This document shows, in pieces, positions 26,982 to 36,036 of a DNA stretch of 64,000 nt (within the stretch, counting starts at the first letter, position 1; every line of letters begins with the position of its first letter). The stretch spans positions 1 through 64,000 of the forward strand of contig JAKADY010000001.1 in the NCBI GenBank assembly GCA_021826065.1. The letters run 5' to 3'. Below the pieces are notes generated by a model. That model was not told where the DNA came from and searched no databases. It saw only the letters and a program-made list of their open reading frames with translations. Both the position numbers and the translations under genes were made by a program. This DNA comes from Pseudomonadota bacterium. GTDB taxonomy: Bacteria > Pseudomonadota > Gammaproteobacteria > Burkholderiales > Thiobacillaceae.

Positions 26982-28975
26982 GCGCAGACCGCTGCATCCG
27001 CACCCTGGCCAGGGGGCTGGCCGCCGTCCTGCTGGTCTTCGCCCTCGTCGCCTGCGCTGAGCCGCCGCGGCTCGAGCTGGACGTGCGGCTCGACCCCGAG
27101 ACCCGTGAACTGACCGCGCGCGCCCAGCTAAGCGGCGTGGAGGGGCCGCTGCGCTTCCAACTGGACCCCGGCCTGCGCCTCACCCGGCTGGTGGCGGACG
27201 GTCGGGCGCTGCCGCTGCCCCCCGCCGGGGCGCCGGTGAGCCTGCCCGCAGGCCGGCGCATCACGGTCGAATACGGCGGACGTCTTTCACCCCTGCCCCA
27301 GGCCGACCACCGCCAGGTGCTGGGCCGGCTGCCACCGAGTGCGAGCCCGGCGGGCAGCTTCCTTCCGGCCGGTACGGGCTGGTACCCGGACCCCGGCGTG
27401 CCCTTCGCCTACCGGCTGCGCCTCACCCTGCCCAAGGGGCAGAAGGGGCTGGTACCCGGCAACCGCCTGCGCGAATCGGCGGATGCGAAGGGGTACAGGG
27501 CAGAGTTCGATTTCCCCCATCCGGCGGGGGGGATAGACCTGATGGCAGGGCCTTACACAGTGAGTGAGCGCATACTCACGCTGGATGACGGCAGACGGGT
27601 CCGCATCCGCACCTGGTTCCACCCCGAGCTGGCCGACCTTGCCCCCGATTACCTGGCCGACTCGGCCCGCTACCTCGAACGCTACAGCCGTCTGATCGGG
27701 TCTTATCCCTTCGACGACTTCGGCGTGGTCTCCAGCCCCCTGCCCACCGGCTTCGGCATGCCCAGCCTCACCTATCTGGGGCGCGAGGTCCTGCGCCTGC
27801 CCTTCATCCGCCAAAGTTCACTCGGGCACGAGGTGCTGCACAACTGGTGGGGCAATGGCGTCTATCCGGACTGGGAGCGCGGCAACTGGTCGGAGGGCCT
27901 GACCACCTTCCTCGCCGATTACGCCTACAAAGAGGACGAGGGCGAGGCGGCCGCACGTGAGCTGCGCCTGGCCTGGCTGCGCGACCTTCTCGCCGTACCG
28001 GAAGCCGAGGACCGGCCGCTCACCCGCTTCACCGCGCGCACACACGGCATCGCCTCGGTCATCGGCTACAACAAGGCGGCCATGGTCTTCTTGATGCTGC
28101 GCGACGAGATCGGCCGCGAGGCCTACGAGCGGGGCCTCAGGCTCATCTGGGCGCGGCACCGCTTCCGCACGGCCGGCTGGGACGACCTGGAACGGGCCTG
28201 GTCGGAGGCCGCCGGGCGCGACCTCTCGGCCTTTTTCCGGCAATGGGTGGAGCGCGCCGGGGCCCCCCGTCTGCGGCTGGAGGCGGCCGAACAGGCCGGC
28301 GGGCGGCTCAAACTCACCCTCGCGCAGGCGGGCGACCCCTACACGCTGAAGGTGCCGATCGCCCTGCGCATCTATCCAGACCGCATCGAGCGGCGCGTGG
28401 TGACCCTGGATGCCGCCCGCGCCACGCTGAGCCTGCCGGTCGGCGGGCTGGTGCAGGCGGTGGAGCTGGACCCGGATTTCCGGCTGTGGCGGCGGCTCGA
28501 TCCGGCCGCACTCCCCCCGATCCTGCGCGAGGTGTTCATTGCCCCGCAGACGGGGCTCGTGCTGGCGGAGGCGGACGACGCCTGGCAAGCGGCGGCGCTT
28601 AAACTCGCCGGTCGCGTGCTGGACCACGCCCCGCGCACGCTCCCGCCCCAGGATACGCCGCCTGCGCACCTGCCGCTGCTGATCCTCGGCGGTCAGGCCG
28701 CAGTGGAACGGACGCTCAGCCGCCTGGGCCTGCCCCCGTCCCCGCCCAGCCTACAGGGACAAGGCAGCGCCCAGGTCTGGGCCGGGCGGGATGCGAATGG
28801 CCGGCCCTACGCGGTCGTGCGTGCCGACAGTGCCGAGGCCCTGGACGCACTGCAACGCGCCCTGCCGCACTATGGCCGGCAGAGCTGGCTCGTCTTCGAG
28901 GCCGGTCGGGTACGCGACAGGGGCACCTGGCCCGCGCGCGCCGAGCGCATCCCGGTCATCCAGCGTGGCGGTTGA
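26978..28975 (+). CDS. M1-family metallopeptidase-like lipoprotein
   Basis: 665 residues. N-terminal lipoprotein signal with lipobox VAC, a beta-sandwich N-domain, then a gluzincin core with zinc motif HEVLHNWWGN (about residue 285) and the third ligand in WSEG 18 residues later. The exopeptidase GAMEN motif is not clear (GFGMPSLTYLG instead), so endo/exo specificity is uncertain. Coupled to the ChaN-type gene by GTGA overlap; the pair may process haem proteins or peptides at the cell surface, which is inference. Confidence 0.82.
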   Translation: MSADRCIRTLARGLAAVLLVFALVACAEPPRLELDVRLDPETRELTARAQLSGVEGPLRFQLDPGLRLTRLVADGRALPLPPAGAPVSLPAGRRITVEYGGRLSPLPQADHRQVLGRLPPSASPAGSFLPAGTGWYPDPGVPFAYRLRLTLPKGQKGLVPGNRLRESADAKGYRAEFDFPHPAGGIDLMAGPYTVSERILTLDDGRRVRIRTWFHPELADLAPDYLADSARYLERYSRLIGSYPFDDFGVVSSPLPTGFGMPSLTYLGREVLRLPFIRQSSLGHEVLHNWWGNGVYPDWERGNWSEGLTTFLADYAYKEDEGEAAARELRLAWLRDLLAVPEAEDRPLTRFTARTHGIASVIGYNKAAMVFLMLRDEIGREAYERGLRLIWARHRFRTAGWDDLERAWSEAAGRDLSAFFRQWVERAGAPRLRLEAAEQAGGRLKLTLAQAGDPYTLKVPIALRIYPDRIERRVVTLDAARATLSLPVGGLVQAVELDPDFRLWRRLDPAALPPILREVFIAPQTGLVLAEADDAWQAAALKLAGRVLDHAPRTLPPQDTPPAHLPLLILGGQAAVERTLSRLGLPPSPPSLQGQGSAQVWAGRDANGRPYAVVRADSAEALDALQRALPHYGRQSWLVFEAGRVRDRGTWPARAERIPVIQRGG

Positions 28976-29072
28976 GACTGCCCTTCGTCCTGGCGGACAG
29001 TAGGGCTGCAAGCTGCCGCGCTGCGCCTCGCCGTCTTCGCGCGTCCTAATGGACAATCTGGGCTGAATTTTC

Positions 29073-29101
29073 TGGATTCCGGCCTTCGCCGGAATGACGG
29101 T
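29073..29101. repeat. Dispersed hairpin CTGGATTCCGGCCTTCGCCGGAATGACG
   Basis: A perfect 8-bp stem ATTCCGGC / GCCGGAAT with a CTTC loop, between convergent genes. This sequence type is a common dispersed repeat in proteobacteria and could end both transcripts. Confidence 0.7.
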
Positions 29102-29139
29102 CTAGGGTTTATTCAGGGTTTCCGTAGCAGAGCGTCTGG

Positions 29140-30702
29140 CTAGACCAGGCACTCGCCCACCAGCTCGACCTCGCCCGTCTCGTCCACGCTCTCGATGCGC
29201 ACGTCGTAGCCCCACAGCCGGGCGACATGACGCAGCATCTCGGGCGTGCTCTCACCCAGGGGGCGTCGGTTGTGCATGAAGTGGCGCAGGGTGAGCGAGC
29301 GGTCGCCATAGAGGTCGACGTTCCAGACCTGGATGTTGGGCTCGCGGTTGCCCAGGTTGTACTGGTCGGCAAGGAGCTGGCGGATCACCCGGTAGCCGGC
29401 GTCGTCGTGGATGGCGGCGATCTCGAGCTGGTCCTCCGCGTCGTCGTCGAGCACGGCGAAGAGCTTGAGCTCACGGATGAGATGCGGCGAGAGATACTGG
29501 GCGATGAAGCTCTCGTCCTTGAAGTTGCGCATGGCGAAGTCCAGGGTCTTCACCCAGTCGGAGCCGGCGATGTCGGGGAACCAGCGGCGGTCCTCCTCGG
29601 TGGGTGCCTCGCAGATGCGGCGGATGTCGCGGAACATGGCGAACCCCAGGGCATAGGGGTTGATGCCACTGTAGGCACGGCTGTAGTAGGGCGGCTGGTA
29701 GACGACGTTGGTGTGCGACTGCAGGAATTCGAGCATGAAGCCGTCGGTGAGCTTGCCCTCCTCGTAGAGGTGGTTGAGCAGGGTGTAGTGCCAGAAGGTG
29801 GCCCAGCCCTCGTTCATCACCTGGGTCTGCCGCTGTGGATAGAAGTACTGCGCGATCTTGCGTACGATGCGGACGATCTCGCGCTGCCACGGCTCCAGGC
29901 GCGGGGCGTTCTTCTCGATGAAATAGAGCAGATTCTCCTGCGGCTCGGGCGGGAAGCGCGTCTCCTGTTTGGCCTTGGCCGCCGACTCCTTGGGCGGCAG
30001 GGTGCGCCACAGGTCGTTGACCTGGGACTGCAAATAGGCCTCGCGCTCGCGCTGGCGCGCCTTTTCCTTGGCCATGGAGAGTTTGGCCGGGCGCTTGTAG
30101 CGATCCACCCCGTAGTTCATCAGGGCATGACAGGAGTCCAGGATCTCCTCGACGGCCTCCTCGCCATAGCGTTCCTCGCACTCGGCGACGAAGTTGCGGG
30201 CGAAGACCAGGTAGTCGAGGATGCCCTCGGCGTCGGTCCAGGTGCGAAAGAGGTAGTTGCCCTTGAAGAAGGAGTTGTGGCCGTAGCAGGCGTGGGCGAT
30301 GACCAGGGCCTGCATGGTCATGGTGTTCTCCTCCATCAGATAGGCGATGCAGGGGTTGGAGTTGATGACGATCTCGTAGGCGAGCCCCATGTGGCCGCGC
30401 TTGTAGCTCTTTTGCGTGGCCATGAACTGCTTGCCGAAGGACCAGTGGTGGTAGCCAACCGGCATGCCCACCGAGGAGTAGGCGTCGATCATCTGCTCGG
30501 AGGTGATGACCTCGATCTGGTTGGGGTAGGTGTCGAGGCCATAGTGCGCCGCCACCCGCGCGATCTCCTGGTCGTAGAGGCGCAGCAGGTCGAAGGTCCA
30601 CTCCGAACCCTCGGACAGGTAGCGGCGGCGCACGACCGCACCGGCGGCGGCCGGCGCAGGGGTGTTCTCAGGCGCTTGGGGGGCTTGCGGCTCGGTGCTC
30701 AT
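29140..30702 (-). CDS. spoVR: SpoVR-family protein
   Basis: 520 residues, matching the YcgB/SpoVR family. Visible signatures: YPNQIEVITSEQMIDAYSS, GMPVGYHHWSFGKQF, ACYGHNSFFKGNY and MNEGWATFWHY. Molecular function unknown. The N-terminal 25 residues are Pro/Ala-rich. Its start overlaps the yeaH stop by 4 bases, and it is the third gene of the prkA-yeaH-spoVR operon known from stress and stationary-phase responses. Confidence 0.93.
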   Translation of the reverse strand: MSTEPQAPQAPENTPAPAAAGAVVRRRYLSEGSEWTFDLLRLYDQEIARVAAHYGLDTYPNQIEVITSEQMIDAYSSVGMPVGYHHWSFGKQFMATQKSYKRGHMGLAYEIVINSNPCIAYLMEENTMTMQALVIAHACYGHNSFFKGNYLFRTWTDAEGILDYLVFARNFVAECEERYGEEAVEEILDSCHALMNYGVDRYKRPAKLSMAKEKARQREREAYLQSQVNDLWRTLPPKESAAKAKQETRFPPEPQENLLYFIEKNAPRLEPWQREIVRIVRKIAQYFYPQRQTQVMNEGWATFWHYTLLNHLYEEGKLTDGFMLEFLQSHTNVVYQPPYYSRAYSGINPYALGFAMFRDIRRICEAPTEEDRRWFPDIAGSDWVKTLDFAMRNFKDESFIAQYLSPHLIRELKLFAVLDDDAEDQLEIAAIHDDAGYRVIRQLLADQYNLGNREPNIQVWNVDLYGDRSLTLRHFMHNRRPLGESTPEMLRHVARLWGYDVRIESVDETGEVELVGECLV

Positions 30703-31964
30703 GCGGTCGCCTTTTTCCTGAACAGCTCACGGAACACGGGGTAGATGTCCTCCAGGCCCAGGATGCGCTGCATCGCGAAGTTGCGGTTGACCGACTTCAC
30801 ATACTCGTACTGGTGCCAGAGGCTTTGGGGATGCTCGGCCTGGATCTCGACATAGGCGTAGTACTGCACCAGGGGCAGGATGTCGTTGACCAGCAGCTCG
30901 CGGCAGCGCGGCGAGTCGTCCTCCCAGTTGTCGCCGTCGGAGGCCTGGGCCACGTAGATGTTCCAGGCGGCGCTGGGGTAGCGCGTGCGGATGATCTCGC
31001 TCATCAGCTCGAGGGCGCTGGAGACCACCGTGCCGCCGGTCTCGCGCGAGGTGAAGAAGTCGTCCTCGTCCACCTCCTTGGCCACCGTGTGGTGGCGGAT
31101 GAACACCAGGTCGATCTTCTCGTAGCTCTTGGTGAGGAAGAGGTAGAGCAGCATGAAGAAGCGCTTGGCGATGTCCTTGCGCTCCTCGTCCATGGAGCCG
31201 GAGACGTCCATGACGCAGAACATCACCGCCTGGCTGGTGGGCTGCGGCTGATCGGTGCGGTGGGCGTATCTCAAGTCCCAGGTGTCGAGGAAGGGCACCG
31301 CGGCGACCTTGGCCTTGAGCGATTCGATCTCCTCGCGCAGCTGCTCCGCCTCGGCGCTCGCGCCTTCGCCCCTCGCCTCCAGTTCGGCAAGGGCGGCCTC
31401 GACCTCGGCCAACCGCTCGCGCGGCCCCGCCGCCATCGCCAAGCGCCGGCCGATGGCTTGCTTCATGGAGCGCACCACGTGCAGGTTGGCCGGATTGCCC
31501 TGGCTGACGAAGCCGGCGCGGACTTTCTTCACCTCGGGCGTGGCGGTCAACTGCTTCTTCACCAGGTCCGGCAGGGCCAGGTCCTCGAAGAAGTAGTTCA
31601 TGAACTCTTCCTTGGTGAGTTCGAAGACGAACTCGTCCATGCCCTCGCCCTCGGGCGATCCGCCCCGCCCGCCCTGTCCGGCCCCACCCTCCGGCCGGTC
31701 GATACGGTCGCCGGTGACGAACTCCTTGTTGCCCGGGTGCACGATGGTGCGCCGCCCGCCGGGCCCGTGGTGGAAGACCGGCTCGTTCAGGTCCTTGGAC
31801 GGGATGGAGATCTTCTCACCGCGCTCCAGGTCGGCCACCTTGCGCCCGGACACCGCCTCGGCCACCGCGCGGCGGATCTGCTGCTTGTAGCGGCGCAGGA
31901 ACCGCTGGCGGTTCACCGCACTGCGGTTCTTGCCCGAAAGACGGCGGTCGACGAAGGCGCTCAC
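30699..31964 (-). CDS. yeaH: YeaH/YhbH family (DUF444) protein
   Basis: 421 residues. N-terminal RRLSGKNRSAVNRQRFLRRY is typical of the family; a Gly-rich linker sits at about 90-110; the C-terminal half is VWA-like (FCVMDVSGSMDEERKD). Works with PrkA kinase in stress signalling. A helical segment rich in Glu and Ala (about 185-225) is likely a coiled coil. 13 bases after prkA. Confidence 0.93.
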   Translation of the reverse strand: MSAFVDRRLSGKNRSAVNRQRFLRRYKQQIRRAVAEAVSGRKVADLERGEKISIPSKDLNEPVFHHGPGGRRTIVHPGNKEFVTGDRIDRPEGGAGQGGRGGSPEGEGMDEFVFELTKEEFMNYFFEDLALPDLVKKQLTATPEVKKVRAGFVSQGNPANLHVVRSMKQAIGRRLAMAAGPRERLAEVEAALAELEARGEGASAEAEQLREEIESLKAKVAAVPFLDTWDLRYAHRTDQPQPTSQAVMFCVMDVSGSMDEERKDIAKRFFMLLYLFLTKSYEKIDLVFIRHHTVAKEVDEDDFFTSRETGGTVVSSALELMSEIIRTRYPSAAWNIYVAQASDGDNWEDDSPRCRELLVNDILPLVQYYAYVEIQAEHPQSLWHQYEYVKSVNRNFAMQRILGLEDIYPVFRELFRKKATA

Positions 31965-31977
31965 GCGTTCACACCCC

Positions 31978-33897
31978 TCAGGAGGTCTTCCTGGCGCGCA
32001 GATACCACTCGGCGAGCAGGCGCACCTGCTTCTCGGTATAGCCCTTGGCCACCATGCGCGCGACGAATTCCTGGTGTTTCTTCTGCTCCTCGCTGGAGGC
32101 CTTGGCGTTGAAGGAGATCACCGGTAGCAGGTCCTCGGTGTTGGAGAACATGCGCTTCTCGATCACCGTCCTGAGCTTCTCGTAGCTGGTCCAGGCCGGG
32201 TTTTTGCCCTGGTTGGCGGCGCGTGCGCGCAGCACGAAGTTGACCACCTCGTGGCGGAAGTCCTTCGGGTTGGCGATCCCGGCGGGCTTCTCGATCTTCT
32301 CCAGCTCGGCATTCAACTGGGCCCGGTCGAGGATCTCGCCGGTGTCGGGGTCGCGGTACTCCTGGTCCTGGATCCACATGTCGGCGTAGGTGACATAGCG
32401 GTCGAAGATGTTCTGGCCATACTCCGAATAGGACTCCAGATAGGCCGTCTGCAGCTCCTTCTCGATGAACTCGGCATAGCGCGGCGCCAGATACTCCTTG
32501 ATGTAGGCGATGTAGCGTTGCTCCACCTCGGGCGGGAACTGTTCCTGCTCGATCTGCTGCTCCAGCACATAGAGCAGGTGCACCGGGTTGGCGGCGATCT
32601 CGCTATGGTCGAAATTGAACACCTTGGACAGGATCTTGAAGGCGAAACGGGTGGAGATCCCCGTCATGCCCTCGTCGACCCCGGCGAAGTCGCGATACTC
32701 CTGGTAGCTCTTGGCCTTGGGGTCGGTGTCCTTGAGGTTCTCGCCGTCATAGATGCGCATCTTGGAGTAGATGCTGGAGTTCTCCGGCTCCTTCAGCCTT
32801 GTGAGCACCGAGAACTGCGCCAGCATCTCCAGCGTGCCGGGGGCGCAGGGGGCCTCGGCCAGCGAGCTGTTGCGCAGCAGCTTCTGGTAGATCTTCACCT
32901 CCTCGCTCACGCGCAGGCAGTAGGGCACCTTGACGATGTAGATGCGGTCGAGGAAGGCCTCGTTGTTCTTGTTGTTCTTGAAGGCCTGCCACTCGGATTC
33001 GTTCGAGTGGGCGAGGATGATGCCGTCGAAGGGGATGGCGCCGAAGCCCTCGGTGCCCTTGTAGTTGCCCTCCTGCGTGGCGGTGAGCAGGGGGTGCAGT
33101 ACCTTGATCGGCGCCTTGAACATCTCGACGAATTCCAGCAGGCCCTGGTTGGCCAGGCACAGGCCGCCGGAGTAGCTGTAGGCGTCGGGGTCGTCCTGGG
33201 AATACTTCTCCAACTTGCGGATGTCCACCTTGCCGACCAGGGAGGAGATGTCCTGGTTGTTCTCGTCGCCCGGCTCGGTCTTGGCGATGCCCACCTGGCC
33301 CAGCACCGAGGGCCAGCGCTTGACCACGCGGAACTTGGTGATGTCGCCGTTGTACTCGTGCAGCCGCTTGACTGCCCAGGGCGAGAGCACCTTGTTCAGA
33401 TACCGCCGCGGGATGCCGTACTCCTGTTCCAGGATCTCGCCGTCCTCGTCGGCGGAGAACAGGGCGAGCGGCGAGTCGTTCACCGGCGAGCCCTTGATGG
33501 CGTAGAAGGGGGCGTGTTCCATCAGGTGCTTGAGCTTTTCCGCCAGCGAGCTCTTGCCGCCGCCCACCGGGCCCAGCAGGTAGAGGATCTGCTTCTTCTC
33601 CTCCAGGCCCTGGGCGGCATGGCGGAAATAGGAGACGATCTGCTCGATGGTCTCCTCCATGCCGTAGAAGTCCTTGAAGGCCGGATAGATCTTGATCACC
33701 TTGTTGGAGAAGATGCGCGACAGCCGCGGGTCCTTGCGGGTGTCCACCAGCTCCGGCTCGCCGATGGCGGCGAGCATGCGTTCCGCCGCCGTGGCGTAGG
33801 CCATGCGGTCTTTCTTGCACAGCGCGAGGTATTCCTCCAGGGTGTACTCCTCCTCCTCGCGGCGGTAACGGGCGATGTACTGGTTGAACAAGCTCAT
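31978..33897 (-). CDS. prkA: Serine protein kinase PrkA
   Basis: 639 residues (YeaG). An AAA-like N-terminal module with Walker A GPVGGGKSS (about residue 110) and a C-terminal kinase-like module. Characteristic stretches: MSLFNQYIARYRREEEEYTL, YSGGLCLANQGLLEFVEMF and AHSNESEW. ATG 33895-33897 gives the family start; an upstream in-frame extension was rejected. First gene of the operon. Confidence 0.95.
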   Translation of the reverse strand: MSLFNQYIARYRREEEEYTLEEYLALCKKDRMAYATAAERMLAAIGEPELVDTRKDPRLSRIFSNKVIKIYPAFKDFYGMEETIEQIVSYFRHAAQGLEEKKQILYLLGPVGGGKSSLAEKLKHLMEHAPFYAIKGSPVNDSPLALFSADEDGEILEQEYGIPRRYLNKVLSPWAVKRLHEYNGDITKFRVVKRWPSVLGQVGIAKTEPGDENNQDISSLVGKVDIRKLEKYSQDDPDAYSYSGGLCLANQGLLEFVEMFKAPIKVLHPLLTATQEGNYKGTEGFGAIPFDGIILAHSNESEWQAFKNNKNNEAFLDRIYIVKVPYCLRVSEEVKIYQKLLRNSSLAEAPCAPGTLEMLAQFSVLTRLKEPENSSIYSKMRIYDGENLKDTDPKAKSYQEYRDFAGVDEGMTGISTRFAFKILSKVFNFDHSEIAANPVHLLYVLEQQIEQEQFPPEVEQRYIAYIKEYLAPRYAEFIEKELQTAYLESYSEYGQNIFDRYVTYADMWIQDQEYRDPDTGEILDRAQLNAELEKIEKPAGIANPKDFRHEVVNFVLRARAANQGKNPAWTSYEKLRTVIEKRMFSNTEDLLPVISFNAKASSEEQKKHQEFVARMVAKGYTEKQVRLLAEWYLRARKTS

Positions 33898-34233
33898 GAT
33901 CACCTCTCGATGTGACGGTCTACGACGCAACCCGGACCGATCCCTGGCCGGCGGCACTGTCTCGATGCCGCGGGTGCACGCTAGGTGAACCGGGAGCGAC
34001 TATCAGACTAGCAACACCCGTGCCATGTTCAAGTCGGCTGCAAATCATTGCTTTGACACCCGTGCCACGCTTTGGTGCCATGCCGTTCCAAGAGACAACC
34101 CTCACGCCAGACCCCGGCACCGGTGCGCACCACAATGGCGCATAGCACACACACCCTGCGGAGACTATAACGGCGTTTTGGTGGCCGCACTGGAGTGGGT
34201 CATGCCGGACGCCCTGCATGCGCCGCATGCGGT
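33898..34233. other. Intergenic upstream of prkA
   Basis: Holds the prkA promoter by position. I could not identify a -24/-12 or other specific promoter, and there is no coding region with normal codon bias. Confidence 0.4.
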
Positions 34234-34287
34234 TCACTTCTTGCGCGCCCGTGGGTGCGCCTGGTCGTACACCTTGGCCAGGTGCTG
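34234..34287 (-). pseudogene. Detached second copy of the xerC 3' end (54 bp)
   Basis: The minus strand reads QHLAKVYDQAHPRARKK then TGA. The live xerC ends QHLAKIYDQTHPRAKKR then TAA at 34382. Both segments are 54 nt and about 76% identical, with conservative amino-acid changes (I/V, T/A, K/R), so both evolved as coding sequence. The detached copy uses GC-rich codons like the rest of the window, while the live tail uses AAA, CGA, AGA and TAA. It may be the original end displaced by an insertion. Confidence 0.85.
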
Positions 34288-34381
34288 ACAACAAGCCGCA
34301 GGCTTGTTGCGGTGAAGGCCAACATGAGCGCAGCGAATGTTAAGCCCGCGCAAGCGGGCGGCCGGAACCAAAATCCGCCCG
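34288..34381. mobile_element. Two-hairpin element between the two xerC tails
   Basis: Contains AACAT-loop-ATGTT (34321-34341), then CCCGC-GCAA-GCGGG (34345-34358), and CCAAAATCC. It aligns with the core beside tRNA-Leu (14044-14100), where the first stem is GACGT/ACGTC: two compensatory changes. A further hairpin AACAAGCC-GCA-GGCTTGTT lies at its left. There is no coding capacity. Confidence 0.75.
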
Positions 34382-35386
34382 TTATCTCTTTTTCGCTCGC
34401 GGGTGCGTCTGATCGTAGATTTTGGCCAGGTGCTGAAAATCCAAATGCGTATACACCTGCGTGGTGGACAGGCTGGCATGGCCCAGCATCTCCTGCACCG
34501 CGCGCAGGTCGCCGGAGGACTGCAGGACGTGCGAGGCGAAGGAATGGCGCAGGGCGTGCGGGTGCACGCGCTCGCGGATGCCGCGTGTCAGGGCCAGGCG
34601 CTCGAGCCGCGCCTGCACCACGCGCGGGCTGATCCTTGCGCCGCGTGCACCGACGAACAGCGCCGGTGTGTCGCCCGCCAGGCTGGCGCGCACGGCGAGC
34701 CAGTCGCGCAGCGCCGCCAGGGCCAGACGTCCCACCGGCACGATGCGCGTCTTGCGCCCCTTGCCGGTGACGCTGACCTCGCCCGTGTCGAGCGCGACAT
34801 CGGACAGGTCCAGCCCCACCAGCTCGGCCAGGCGCAGGCCTGAGGAATACATGAGCTCGAACATGGCGCGGTCGCGCCGGGCGATGGGGTTATCGCCCGG
34901 CGGTGCGTCGAGCATGCGGGCGAGGGCGTCCGGGGTGAGGGTGTGGGGCAGGCGCCTGGCGCCCTTGGGCGGGCGCAGGCCCGAGCAGGGGTTGGCCTGC
35001 AAGCGGCCCTGGCGGCCGAGCCAGGTGTAGAAGCTACGCCAGGCCGAGAGCATGCGCGCAAGGCTGCGCGGCGCGTAGCCACGGGCGTGCAGCTGCGCCA
35101 GGCAGCGGCGCAGGTCGTGCGACTGCAGCGCCTCCGGCGGCCGCTCGCCGGCGTGGATGGCGAGCCGCTTGAGGTCGCCGGCGTAGAGCGCGACCGAGCG
35201 CGGGCTGTAGTGGCGGCCGCGCAGGTGGGTGACGAAGGCGTCGATGTCGGCGCGGAAGCGTTCATGGCCTGCTGGCCGACCCCTCTCGCGATCCACGGGC
35301 GCTTGGCCATGAACGCCCCTCTCCCCCACCCCCTCCCCCACTGGGGGGGAGGGGAGCGTCTCGATCGCCGTGCGATGCCGGCTCAC
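34382..35386 (-). CDS. xerC: Tyrosine recombinase XerC
   Basis: 334 residues. With XerD resolves chromosome dimers at dif. The SAM-like N-domain starts near HERFRADIDAFVTHL; catalytic residues are in GLRLAELVGL, the H-x-x-R box PHALRHSFASH, GHASLSTTQ and the Tyr of QVYTHLD. GTG 35386 overlaps the DUF484 stop (GTGA). Residues about 11-43 are encoded by a GC-rich composite repeat (35258-35354) and are extra to the family. The last 17 codons may be a replaced 3' end. Confidence 0.93.
   Translation of the reverse strand: MSRHRTAIETLPSPPVGEGVGERGVHGQAPVDRERGRPAGHERFRADIDAFVTHLRGRHYSPRSVALYAGDLKRLAIHAGERPPEALQSHDLRRCLAQLHARGYAPRSLARMLSAWRSFYTWLGRQGRLQANPCSGLRPPKGARRLPHTLTPDALARMLDAPPGDNPIARRDRAMFELMYSSGLRLAELVGLDLSDVALDTGEVSVTGKGRKTRIVPVGRLALAALRDWLAVRASLAGDTPALFVGARGARISPRVVQARLERLALTRGIRERVHPHALRHSFASHVLQSSGDLRAVQEMLGHASLSTTQVYTHLDFQHLAKIYDQTHPRAKKR
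35258..35354. repeat. GC-rich composite repeat inside the xerC 5' coding region
   Basis: Made of GCGTTCATGGCC (35258-35269), its perfect inverted copy GGCCATGAACGC (35305-35316), then a CCCCTCTCCCCCACC tract and a CCCCTCCCCC / GGGGGAGGGG hairpin up to 35354. The same parts in the same order occur at 47341-47682. It is read through in frame by xerC. Confidence 0.8.
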
Positions 35387-36036
35387 GGCAGGAAACGGCT
35401 CACCGCGGCGGCGGTGAGCTCGGCCAGCCAGGTGAGGTAGAGGGTGCCCATCTCCGGATAGAAACGCGCGGCGTCCTCCGAGGCCAGGGCGAGCAGGCCG
35501 CCCAGTCCCGGCTCACGGATCGGCGCCAGGGCGAAGGAGCGTAGGTGCGGGCCGGTCTCGCCGAACCAGGCGCGGACCTCTTCGGGTGCCTCGTGGCCGC
35601 AGCGCGGTGTGCCCAGGCCCTCGGCCAGCAGTCGCACCGCTTCGCTCACCGGCCCGAACTCGGGCATGGCCGGGGCCGCGCCCTCCGACCACAGCCGCAG
35701 ACCCACATGCGGCACGGAGAAATCCTCGCGCAGGCTCAGGTAAAGCGCGGCGAACACCGCATCCAGGCTCTTCGCACGCATGAGCCCCAGGGCCAGCTTG
35801 TGCAGCTTCTCGCCGATGGCGTCGTTCTCCTCGGCGAACTGAATGAATTCGCGCAGCTTCGCCTCCAGCCCGCGCGCGCGGTCGCGCAACAGCATCACCT
35901 GCCGCTCGCCGAGCGAGATGGTCTGGCCGCTGTAGGGATGCGGCACATTGAGGGTGGCGAGCAGGTCGGTGTGCTGGGTGAAGAAGTCCGGGTGGTCCTT
36001 CAGATACTGGGCCACCTGGTCAGGATTGAGCATCAT
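35383..36036 (-). CDS. DUF484 family protein
   Basis: 217 residues, GAF-like domain preceded by a helical N-terminus ([19 protein letters not shown]) and a predicted coiled coil around residues 45-75. Conserved between dapF and xerC in many proteobacteria; role unknown. ATG 36034-36036 overlaps the dapF stop. Confidence 0.92.
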   Translation of the reverse strand: MMLNPDQVAQYLKDHPDFFTQHTDLLATLNVPHPYSGQTISLGERQVMLLRDRARGLEAKLREFIQFAEENDAIGEKLHKLALGLMRAKSLDAVFAALYLSLREDFSVPHVGLRLWSEGAAPAMPEFGPVSEAVRLLAEGLGTPRCGHEAPEEVRAWFGETGPHLRSFALAPIREPGLGGLLALASEDAARFYPEMGTLYLTWLAELTAAAVSRFLP

